A stretch of 51,252 nt of DNA from assembly GCA_004335635.1 (NCBI GenBank), contig QAXH01006258.1, forward strand, positions 163,201 to 214,452. The letters are read 5' to 3'. The stretch comes from Chloromonas sp. AAM2. Taxonomy: Eukaryota > Chlorophyta > Chlorophyceae > Chlamydomonadales > Chlamydomonadaceae. A model generated the notes under the pieces. The model ran no database searches. It saw only the letters and a list, made by a program, of their open reading frames with translations, and had not been told where the DNA came from. Of the stretch, positions 36,842-47,300 are shown piece by piece (position 1 is the stretch's first letter; each line of letters starts with the position of its first letter). Made by a program: the position numbers and the translations under genes.

Positions 36842-37337
36842 CACAGCTTGATAATGAATTCATGCTACAGTGGGATTTTGAGGGTTTTGTTGAATGACCT
36901 CACTGCTTTCTGTAAAGGCGATGGAAATACCCCCCTGCATCCAGCCCCCTTTCCCTTCCTTTGTCTCCTGTGTGGCACTGCTTGACAGAGCATGTATGTC
37001 TTGGCTCTCGTTTTGACTTTGATTCATTTGTTTCATCAGGGAAGCCGTCAAAAGACATGGGACAGGATGTGTTTCGCCCTTTGCAATTGGTGTTGTGCTG
37101 AGTGGAAACTGGTCGAATGGTCGTTGCTCGATATGCGATGATGACGGCAGGTACTCGCTTCCTTCACAAAATCTGTTTGCAATTGCTATCCTTTCTGCTG
37201 TAAACTCGTTGAGTTTTGTCAAGCTTGACACCATTACTGACGTTGACGTTTTTTCGCGTCAAGACCAACGTTGTTGCATTGGGACTGCGAGGCTGCTTGC
37301 GGGTTTCTCTTATTGTGTGTGTGTGAGCAACAAAAGC

Positions 37338-37342
37338 TTACA
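37338..37342 (-). terminator. TGTAA polyadenylation signal, cyclophilin gene
   Basis: TTACA on plus is TGTAA on minus, about 210 bases past the stop codon at 37552-37554. Confidence 0.45.
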
Positions 37343-37551
37343 GTGGCGTCCGCTAGTATTCAAACTTTATTTGACTTGGTTGGACTGGCTCAAGGTGGCC
37401 TTTTCTGTGAACAACACGTGTAAGCAATTAAATGATGAAGTTCAAGGCACAGCCGATCTTGTGATGACTAGAAAAACTGCGAAAGCCAGAATTATCAGCC
37501 TTAGTCTTCAGAATCCGCACTGGAGTGTCAACCCACATGGTCCACCCCGCA

Positions 37552-39123
37552 TCAGAGCTCTGCAGCGACCTCTTGGTCGGCTGGCAAGGGCTGCAAGGTG
37601 GGTGTGAATGGCAGGTCGCTGAGCATCATGCGCATCACTGTGCCGTAGCTTGGGTGTGTGAAGTTCTTGTAGGCAGCGCCGTTCACGATCTCGTCCACCA
37701 GTTGCATGTTCTCCACATGCCCCCAGACAGCATGTGCACTGCCCCAACCTGAATTCAAACAGAAAGCAGGGGGTGAAGACATGATGACGGCCTGGTATGG
37801 CCGCATTGGGTAGCATCACAAACATCGACAGAATCACACGCAGGTACTGATCACCCAGCAATGCACCGATTACTTGAAAAGTGCCTTTGTCGTGTGATGG
37901 TAGAAGGCCATGCTCATCAGACAGTGCCCATAGCTACAAGATGATTCAGAATGTACCTTCAGAATGCCAAGTGTGTGTGCTATCATGCCAGGTGGACGTC
38001 TAAATCACAACTCCATAAGCCAACCACGGTACAAAGCACTCACTGGTGTGGTCCATGAGTGATATGTAGAACTCCGTAGTGCCTGTGATCATGGCTGCGG
38101 CACCGCGTATGGGTGGGGCAGTGCCCTCCATGGCGGGAACCTCAAGCATGCCTGCAAAACGGCAGGTGAACACAGCAGTGTCGTGAACGTGACAAGAATT
38201 GCAAGCAATGCACAGTTCAAGTGGTTCCACAGTGCCAGGCAGAGCAGGACAGACCAGCAGCACAGCCAGCTGCGTGTGGGCAGGGTGGGCAGAGCAGGGC
38301 AGGTAGGGCTGCATGCCACTTGATCACGACGACGCCAATACTGGCAAACGGCTGTACAAGCATGGGCAGGGCAAGCACGCTTTATGCAAATGCTTCTTTG
38401 CAGGTGCTCAGGCAGCTGCTAACAAACACAGCTGCATCTGGGCGCACAGTTCAGAATCTTCCCAAGTAGTTGTATAGAGCAACAGCCCCAATTAACCTGT
38501 GGAGCACACAATCCCAACTTTGCTGACCTCATGTTGTGACCTTGCACTCACGCACCTGCCAGGCTTCCTTGCAGCAGTCCGTAAGGAGGCCCCTCTGGGT
38601 TCGCTGGTACTGCCTCATTGCGATAGAACTTGCACGCCATCTTCTGATCCTGACCTTGTGCTGCCAAGTCCATGATCAGAGCTGCTGCCTTAGGTGCATT
38701 GGACCACATGGGTCGGATACGTATGTCACCCTTGGACGTCGCTAGGACCAGTAGCTGGTCACGGTGAGCCGAGGGGTTCACCCTGTCGGGTGTGCACAGC
38801 TTGCATGCGGCTGGGCACTTTTCCCGCATGAAAGTTGGGTTGCTTTGGCATTCGCCCTTCAGCGCCCAATCACCGCATGCTGAGTTATGGTCCCGACAGG
38901 ACGTGATGGCTGGAGATGGAGGTGTCAATTGCTGTGTTGCTGACTGTGTGCTGTTTGTGCCTGAGGTGCTGGAGCTGGGCTGGCTCTTCTCAGAGTATCC
39001 ATGGAAAGCACCATCGCGGGCTGCTAATGCAGGGTGTGCTGGGAGCTGCAGGGCTAACAACACAAGACCTAACGCTTGTGAGATGAATCTGGATGAGATG
39101 AACAGGTGTCTCTGCCGGGGCAT
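37552..39123 (-). CDS. Secretory ShKT-domain plus cyclophilin-like protein
   Basis: Three minus-strand exons join in phase: 39123-38556, 38151-38044, 37748-37552, giving 290 residues. Residues 14-34 (ISQALGLVLLALQLPAHPAL) form a signal peptide with a likely cut after ALA. A Ser/Thr-rich linker leads to a ShKT domain with six cysteines at 76, 83, 92, 103, 107 and 110, ending CPAACKLC. The rest resembles a cyclophilin fold: LLVLATSKGDIRIR, then ACKFYRNEAVP (the Arg sits where cyclophilins have FHR), GPPYGLLQG, and HAVWGHVENMQLVDEI near the end. Cyclophilins catalyse peptidyl-prolyl cis-trans isomerisation during folding; with the signal peptide this one should act in the ER, Golgi or outside the cell. 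Several standard active-site residues differ, so activity is doubtful. The ShKT part is a small disulfide domain often attached to secreted algal and plant enzymes, probably for binding. Confidence 0.85.
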
Positions 39124-39815
39124 GACAACGAATGAAGATGCGTCAAGCAGCCAACTCCATGCTCACCTTAATCATAAGATAGCCTGGGCAACAAGCTGTA
39201 AAATGTGGGGGGAAAAATCAAAAGCCAAATGTAACGGACTCGGTTACAGCACAATTGACCAAGATTGCCGCTGCTTCTTGTCCGCTCCCTGAATGATCAC
39301 GGATAAGTTTGCAGATAAATATCTTGCCGTGTGCAAGTAGACTCGAACGTTTACCTTCTCAGCTGACCTCTTTGGTCACCGCAATACTGACACTTGCGGA
39401 CTTCAAGCAAGATCTGCTGGATTGGTACTGGACAGGCAAGTCACCACAGGCGAATGTCCCGTAGACAGGATACGACGTACGTCAATCAGCATGATGAGCT
39501 GCTGCGGACAGCAGCAGCAGCGACCAGTATCACGTCAATATACAGGCGTACATTGCATCACGATGCGTCGTACTGCACATGGGCGCAGTTGTACGCACTT
39601 TAGCTAGAAAGGAGCTCGTGCCCCCCGCCATCAGGCCCAAGGCACATCAAGCATGAGCACGCATGTGTTCCACAAGCACGATGGGCTGGCCAAGGGCTGG
39701 GGCTTGGTTTGGTGTACAGGGCAGTCCTTAGCGTCGTGCTGCAGTCCTGAGCACCTTGGTCACATCGCCCTGACGACCAGCCACTCATTTTGCCTGGTGA
39801 TTCCTTGCAGGCAAC
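39124..39815. other. Divergent promoter region
   Basis: Seven hundred bases separate the start codons of the cyclophilin-like gene (minus) and the Ser/Pro-rich gene (plus), so both promoters should be here. A TTGCAG acceptor ends at 39810, five bases before the plus-strand ATG, so an upstream non-coding or coding exon of the Ser/Pro gene may lie within. An open frame on plus at 39394-39600 has no clear donor and is not called. Confidence 0.5.
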
Positions 39816-42418
39816 ATGAGCTGTGGAAGCGGATTGCATATGGAGCTACAGCTGACAGCCAGAGAGGAAGGAGAGTCAAGCCTGCAGGTTCGGCTGCAAT
39901 CTACGAAACAAGCATGGCATGCGACTAGCGCGGAACTCGGCCCAGCGCCTGTTTCAGCCAGCAACCAAGCATGGGAAGATGCACCACCAGCGCCCAGCAC
40001 ACCGCAGCAACCTGTGTGGCAGGAAAGCTCCCTCTTCACCACTCGTCCCGTACCTGCCTCGACTGGTGTGGCCATAAACACGCCCACGTCCCCACAGACA
40101 TCGCCCAGCAAACCTTCCATTGTCCATTGGTCCTCATCCGTTCCCAGCCCCATCCTTACCAGCCACCCCTTTGAAACCGCCCATGACAGCACACACCCTT
40201 CATCTGGCCCTCCCAGGCCCCCTGCATACCCTCCTTCTCCTTGTGGGCCCAGGCGCCCAGCCAGCCAGCATCGAGGCAGCCTCTCCGTGGAGCCCCCACA
40301 GCCGCTCTGCAGCGTACCGTCCCTCACACGCTCCCCAGCATCACACCAACACTTTCAATCTGGCACACGACGAAGAGCCTCTCTGGACCTCAGCGCAATC
40401 AGTTCGCTTTACAGGTGTGTGCGCTTGTGCAGTACTATCAGGCAGCGTTCCGTTCGGCTGGCTTGCATCTCATCCTTTCTGCACCTTATGATGTGGTCAG
40501 TGCGCACCAGCAGGGCCATATGAGCACAGACCTTTTGCCACTGAACATAGTTGCGCAACAGTGCGTGAAGTGCCTTGCATGGGCATGCTCAGAGCTACTT
40601 TGGTGCTGCAGGCAGCTGGGTTTGGAAAGGGAGGATCCACATACCAGAACCTTTGTGCAGCGGATAAATTCCACCGTGCATGCGCATGTGCAGCGGATCC
40701 ACCCGTCCTAGCTTCACATGCGCATGTGCAGCGGATCCACCCGTCCTAGCTTCACATGCGCATGTGCAGCGGATCCACCCTGCGGCCGTGGCCCTCACCC
40801 TGCAGTGTGCTCCTGTCCTCGCTGCGGTCGAGAGGAAAAACCGCATTACAATACTGGGCGTGTTTAAACAATGTTGTTGCTGACACCACACTGTAACTGG
40901 AAGTGCAAGTCAAAGCATGTCTAAGGCCGGAACAGCCTACTGCAAGCAAAACTTGTACCAGCGCATATCATTTACTACCTCTGATTATTTCAAAGTAGCC
41001 ATTTGCATTCTACATGCCGTGCAGCGGGCTACTGGCCACCAGCACCCCGATGGCCTCCCACCTCAGACCGACACCCAGCCTGAGCCCAGGGGTGAAGAGT
41101 GCACTGGACCTGGCGGTCCCTCCTTTGCGGCAAGAGGGGAGCGACGGGCGATTTGCGCATGCACGCAGACTTGCACAGAGCGGTCGCCTCGCACCAACCA
41201 CTAGCGTCACCTGGCAGGACATCGTTGACCAGGACGCTGACGCTGACGCCGTGGACAAGCTCGTTGACAAGTTGGATGCTGCAGCAGACAGACAAATGCC
41301 TGGTCGATCCGCCCGCAATCCTCGGTCGGCGCCCACCTTCTGCACTGATGCTGCCCGCCAAAACGCGTCCTTTGACGCCGGGACGCTGGGAATGGGAGCT
41401 CTGACATCCAGCGCGTCTCCAAGCGGTGCATTTATGGTGGGCGCATCCCCCCGCCCTCGGCGGAAGTCTGCCGTCATCTCGAGAGTGGGCGAGAGGCTCA
41501 TAGCGGAGGCTGAAGCGATCAACCATTTTTATGGGGCAAACGACAAGGACCTCCCGCGTGCTATGCAGGTACGCCTGCGATGTTGTCGTGTGCCGCAAGC
41601 CACGAACGCATGCCTGATGTACGGTACATATCTATTGCAAGGATTGATCTCATCATTGTATCAAACACCCATCAAACTACTATTTCACGAAGTTGCACAC
41701 TTGAGGTAATCACTAAATAATCTGCTTCTGCGTAACGGTTGTGGCTCTTGACTGCTTTAAACTAGTTTGCGAATGCCCAAAATCCCCATATGCATGGACG
41801 TGCTTTCTGGTGTGCACCCCATCCTTGTAATCTGCCAATCTACCAGCAAGACGATTGACCCAGGGTTAGCTAGAGTAGTTGGGTGTTGCAGGGAAGGGCT
41901 GGTCGGCCGCTGAGTGATGGCCACAGCTTAAGTGAGAACCGTTAACATGTCTGTGTTTGAGCACCACTGCGTTTGAGCACCACCATCGTCCAGCACATCG
42001 CAAGACAACTGACCGTGATCCTCCCTGCCTGCAGACAATCAATGGCATGCTTGCGGCGGAAACCGAGGACATGTCCCGCCAGTGCTTCCGCGCGCCCACA
42101 CGGGCGCCATCCTTCGACGCATCGCAAGAGTCGTCTCGTCCATTCCTGCTTGCCTCTTCTGGTAAGCTCCGCGAGCCTGTGGGCGCCATACCCTCTTCCA
42201 AGTCTGCCTCTACACTTTTGTATTCGCGAGGGAACTCCAGTCGCCAGTCCGGCAGCTTTGACGTGCATAATCCACACTCCGAGCGCATGCACAGCGCCGC
42301 CAGTCTAAGCATTCCTGAGGCTTCACAGCTGCCTGGCAGGCCATCTTTTGACCGGCCGGTGAGCAAGACTTCGTACACGGATATGCTTTTGGGCAAGTTC
42401 AGAAATCTTGTGGAGTAG
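39816..42418 (+). CDS. Ser/Pro-rich orphan protein (508 aa)
   Basis: Three exons join in phase: 39816-40414, 41025-41568, 42035-42418. I do not recognise the family. The first 200 residues are Ser/Pro/Thr/Gln-rich and probably disordered, ending RRRASLDLSAISSLY, a likely phosphorylation site (RRxS). The middle exon contains an acidic helix, VTWQDIVDQDADADAVDKLV, and a more conserved-looking stretch, RVGERLIAEAEAINHFYGAN. The last exon is Ser-rich and ends SKTSYTDMLLGKFRNLVE. There is no signal peptide or membrane segment. The pattern suits a cytosolic or nuclear scaffold or regulatory protein. The first intron contains a 38-base minisatellite and a copied fragment of the CBM20 gene. An acceptor five bases before the ATG leaves room for an upstream exon. 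TGTAA at 42522 lies about 100 bases past the stop. Confidence 0.72.
40681..40823. repeat. 38-base minisatellite plus copied CBM20-gene fragment
   Basis: Units of 38 bases containing ATGCGCATGTGCAGCGGATC start near 40681, 40718 and 40756. Bases 40699-40823 are identical to 47864-47988, where the same array abuts the end of an exon of the CBM20 gene. Here the copy sits in the first intron of the Ser/Pro gene and includes 25 bases of CBM20 coding sequence and its splice donor. Confidence 0.95.
41794..41833 (+). repeat. Dispersed 40-base core repeat in an intron
   Basis: ATGGACGTGCTTTCTGGTGT followed by GCACCCCATCCTTGTAATC is a diverged copy of the core, lying in the second intron of the Ser/Pro gene. 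Its TGTAA lies on the sense strand of that gene. Confidence 0.75.
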
Positions 42419-44358
42419 CTTCTGGATCCTGTGGAAGCAGGTTCGCCGGCCTGCCTCAAGGATGCCGCCTTTACGCATCTGAATCGTCCGAGTTGCCACC
42501 GCCTTGTTGCCCGCCAATGCTTGTAATGCGGCGGAGCACAGACAGCTGCAAGGCCGACCCTCGTTCTTGTTGAACTGACCATTGCCACGAGCATATAAGC
42601 CATTGGAGACCGCGGCGGGCGAATGCGGATGGAGGTGCCGGTCGCGCTGGCAATCTCTGCGAAAACCAGCCCAGTAAAAGCAAGACCCCGCACACGTATA
42701 TGCTTTTTCGCAACTTCAGAGGTATTTTGGACTATCTTCTTCTCGCGACTGCAGCAGATGCATGTGCACACCACACAGCTGCGCGCCGTCCTTCGTCAAG
42801 GTCACTGCATCTCCAAATCGCGTGAATGGCCTACCACTTGATCACATGCCGCCATTGTGATTGCCTGCAAACCTCGTAAGCTGCCCCAAGACCGTGGTCC
42901 TTGGTCCAGTGGCACTGGCCTCGCGGCTTCATGTCTGTCGCAGTCGCCCTGTCTGCAGTCGAAAGAATGGCCGTCTGGCTCCGATCAAATGAGACAGATC
43001 TTGTGTCAGTACGGCACAGGCAGCTGGCACTGCACGACAACCTTGCTGACAAGAGGGAGCGTGGGCGCTGGAGACGGGCCACCTTGTGTACGTCTTCGCG
43101 GCGCCGGTGACTCAGCGGGACTGCATGGTTTCCTCGACTCTGCTGTGACCATGACGGCCGTGGATGGGCAGGTTAGATACCAACAACTGCGCACTTGAGT
43201 CGCCTGTATGCAGCACACTACTGCACTTCCAGTTTTCCATCACAACTTTCAGCCATCTGCGGAATCAAGCATTCACGGACCTTCAACTGTTCACGGACCA
43301 AACGCCAATGTGAAAACAAGTACCGTGTAGCGCAACATGAACAAATGCATTACTGGAATGCAATGCAACGCCACAGGCAAACAATTAAACAATCACAATT
43401 GGATCCGAAGCCCAAACCACAAACGTCAAGACGGGAAACAAAGAATTTCAGCACTGCCACACGGACAGACAACAATGACAATCCTCGAGCTCGCTCTTCC
43501 TTCCTCAGTCTGCTTGATTGCAACTGTGTCAATTTGCAACAAACAGTATGCGTTTGTACACTAGTTCATGTTCAATCTGTCAAGTGCTACTGCTAAACTG
43601 ACTGCGAAATGACGTTGTCAAAGGATAATGCTGAACTGACTATCCTGTTGCGCTTGCATACGCAATGTTCCGTCAGAATGATGCAAAACACAACGGCCGC
43701 AAGTGCACAGCCCCAAATTCGTCAAGCGCCCCCTGGTAATCAGACACGCTCATTCGTAAGCTGCCAGGGCCTCTTTTTCGCTATGCGTTGTACATTGCGC
43801 TATTCAATTGAACTTGATCAGCCCAGAAACGTCCACTGTGTAATCCCAATTCAATGTGCTGTGCATTTAGGTCTCTCTTGACGACTGTTCAGGTACCGTG
43901 CTTAGCAGCAGACACACGGGGGACACAGGTGTGACTTGCTCTTTGTGTTTGCGCTAGCTTGCGGCTGAACAATGTTAGGTGCATGCCGGTCTGAGCCGTG
44001 CAAAAGCGTGAATAGGTGTGCATTATGATATGAGTGAGCTGCCCGCTTTCAAGCCCGGTTTGTGCCGCTTTCAGGGGCACTGCCCACATCCTGCGAAGTG
44101 CAGAGCACAGCAGACAGACATGTCAGTCGTAAAAACGCTAGCTTGATGGTTGTTATGATGCTCATAAATTGGTGCCAAGCGTAGAGCATGGCAGGCTATC
44201 TGTGTGAGAATGCCGACTGTGATGATGCTAATGTAAATCGGTCAGTGGCTGGCCTGCTGTAATTCATGACAAACAAGGTTAATGACTGGGAATGATGTTC
44301 ACAGGTTAATGAGTGGCGTAATGAAGTTGAAACACGGTGTCACTTGCGCGCGGATGGA
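42419..44358. other. Convergent intergenic region with a decayed exon copy
   Basis: This stretch lies between the Ser/Pro gene and the CBM20 gene. At 42676-42740 it holds an altered copy of the Ser/Pro gene's last 60 bases. A plus-strand frame at about 42940-43110 reads RHRQLALHDNLADKRERGRW near its end and looks protein-like, but I found no splice route that joins it to a neighbour. From 43200 to 44358 I see nothing convincing. Confidence 0.55.
42522..42526 (+). terminator. TGTAA polyadenylation signal, Ser/Pro gene
   Basis: This TGTAA lies 104 bases past the stop codon at 42416-42418, a typical distance. Confidence 0.5.
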
Positions 44359-47300
44359 TTACTGTAGCTTCTGGCCCTGTGTAAGTCTCGGCCAACCCGA
44401 CCGTGCAGTGCAGCTAGCAGTTGGCATTTTGGTGAGCCGCTGCAAAGGGGCAAGATACGTAGTTTGGAAGGCAATGCACACCTCCTTGCGTGGTGGAGTC
44501 GCGTCCGGGGCAGCTGTAGTGGATGATTCACCGGCCGGCGTGGCAGGTGTAGTGGTGCCATGGCCCACGTCACTCCTCTGTCTGCTCCTCTCCTCGTAGG
44601 GGTGCCTTGGACCCTCACCGTGGCCGTGTGAGGGGCCCGGCGTGTCGCGCACAGTGCCAGACTCTGCATGCGTTTGAAGTCATGTTGAACGGTTTCCGCT
44701 GAAAACTGTGGCAATGGAATCAGTCTGGAATAGGCGTGTACATGAGAAGTGAGATAGTGCGATAACCAAGGCAACGTGCATGCAGACTCATACGCCTGTA
44801 GCCTCTATAACAGAGCAAACGTGTCAAAAAAAAAGCCAGGCACCAGTGTTGGTGATGCGTGTTGTGGGGGCCAAGTGTGATTGGGTACACTGTGATGTGT
44901 ACACACAAACAGTCACCATATGAACCTATCAAATTGTCCCAGAACTGGCAAACTTTGTTTTTTGCTGACATCTAGCTTGGACCGTTGGCCCGTGACCAGT
45001 TTCAAGCAAAGCACCCGAGCAAGCTGCAAGACACGACCAGACAGTCACTCGACCGCTGGGTGGTTGGACATTCCAACACAAATACGCACGCAAGTCACCT
45101 ACACCAAGGTGCCAGTTGACAAACAGCCTGTATCAGTCCCAGGTACCCACCTAATTGCGTGTGCACACAGCAATTAGAGCCTGAAACATTTGCCAGCCAG
45201 CCCCTGCACATTCCACGGCACCGAGACAGGAGTTCACCTTGCAAAGGTGCTGTCAGTCGTACCTGGTGCACTTGCAGGGTCGTCGGAAGGCATGTGCTGG
45301 GCGCCGTGCGCGGCCGGGGTGTAGAGGGTGGTTGTGTACGGGCGCAGGTAATCCCCCTCGGGGCTGGCATCACGGGGCGAGTCGGCGATGTTAGTCTCAA
45401 GCTCCGCCTCGTAAGCCTCGGGTGTGGTGGCCACAGGAGAGGCAGTGCCGTACTCGGACTCAGGGGCGCCATGCACAAAGGCAGACAGCTGCAAGCAACC
45501 ATGTCAGACACGTGCGCGTGAGCCCCATACCATGCGCGGTGGTCACCTACCAAGGACACGACGGCGTGCGACTCATGCTTGTGACTAGCACTGGTGTGCA
45601 ACAGCATATTTCTGCGGGCTGTCTGCAGTGTGTCAACCACGTGGTGGGGTTGCTTGTCAGTTCCCAAGCCGTAGCCTATCATATGACTGCCAGATTAAAT
45701 GACATGGCGAGCCCAGCGAGCTACATCACCTTCCAGCAACCCTTTAAGGGCGTGCGTTGGGCAATAAGTGCGGCAATTAGATTCAAATGACCTAAATAAG
45801 CCCTGCCTGCATGTATGTACGTTGAGAAACAATGGCAGGTAGTCAGCTTACCCTCTGCATTACCTTCTGCACCAAGGTGCGGGCTGGCCGGGTCAGCGAG
45901 GCCGCCAGAACTGTAGGGCTACGCCGTGCATGGGCCATTGCGTCTTCTGCAAAGTCATCATGCAATGAAGGAACAGAAAAGACGAATACTGAACATCACA
46001 GCCCGACTCTGCTTGGCTTGTTGACGATCCAGAGCCCTGAGTACAGCACAGGCCCTTCCCATGCCATCCCAAAAGCAGGCATACATGCCACAGGCAGCAA
46101 CGCATGCATCTGCGCTTCAGCATGTGCTCTTCAGCATGTGCGTGCACCTCACCTCCTCCGCTGTAACCCTCCATGTACCCGGCATGGGAGTCAGGTGCAG
46201 GAGCCATGCTGTGAGTCAGGGAGCCGGGCGACACCACATCCATTGCAGCCATGCCCGGAGCCTCGGACCCAACCCACGCCGCATGAGAATCCTGAGCGCC
46301 ACCACTGCCAGGGACACCCGCAGTGTCGGTGTGAATGTTCACGCCTGCGGCGCGCACCAAATCTCCACCAGGCGGGGCAGGCGTACCCACTCCGACACCA
46401 GCGCCAGCGTACTGAGGCTCGAACCTAGGCATCTCAGCATTCGAAGTGGTGTGCGTATCCGCGCCAGGCAGGACGACATTGGGAGGCGGCGGCAGCCTGG
46501 CGTCCGTGCCGCGCAGGGCTTCAACGGCAGCATCCCCTGAGAATGCGGCCCGCAGTGTGAAAGGTCAGGACCCACGTTGCAGGTTGTGCAAAAACAAATT
46601 GAATGCCTAGAACACACAGGCAAAGCGCAGGCAAAACACGGCATGTCGAGTGTAACGTATGATATGCAGATTGTAAGCTGTTAGTCACAGTGCGTGACGA
46701 ATGGGGCGGCGCACCTGTAATTACATCGCCAGACTCGCGGTTGTTCATGGCATGGGGCGGAGAGGCTTGCAGCGGCGTCGTGGGGTGGGTGCCGCGATAG
46801 TGAAGGCTGGAGGGGTCCAAGTAAGACAGCTGTGAGGCATCAACAGAGGAGCCTGGAGCCGCGCCATGCTCCTGAGCCAGCATTGAGTCCTGCGAGTAAC
46901 AGCCATGACGCGATAACAAAAACGCACAAGGCTGACACAAGGAGCCAGCCTGAGAAGCAGTGCACCGGCACGGCCAAATCAGACAAATCCTCGCCAAGGT
47001 CGCGAAAACAGATGGTATGGTCGACAGGCGCAGCAAACAAGCGTAAGCACCTGGCTAGGCCAAGCATAGCATACAGGCAAGCAGGCAGGCAAAAGTAAGG
47101 GTTTAACAAAGTCAAGCCTGAGATGGCACTGATGGGCTCACCGTGGTCAGAGTATCGTTCCTGATGTGCCTTGCCACCTCCGGGCGGTGCGTCTGATTCG
47201 GGGTCATCACAAACTGGTTGCCTGGGTCCGCCCGGTCCTCGACATCCGCACCAACAGCAGGCACACCACCCACCTGCCCGGGCTCGCCAACCGGGTGATC

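Larger units (their letters stand above)
36606..37551. other. Convergent intergenic region
   Basis: This stretch separates the 3' ends of the monooxygenase and cyclophilin genes. It carries a TGTAA for each: 36837 on plus and 37338-37342 on minus. Minus-strand open frames at 36522-36806 and 36860-37234 exist, but lack any family signature and would overlap both 3' untranslated regions, so no gene is called. Confidence 0.55.

Noticed and set aside
40681..40823. CRISPR-like array
   Set aside because: The 38-base units are contiguous tandem copies without unique spacers, and the genome is eukaryotic.
41866..42774. 302-codon minus-strand frame, the longest in the window
   Set aside because: It is antisense to the last Ser/Pro exon (42035-42418), which has the better composition, acceptor and TGTAA downstream.
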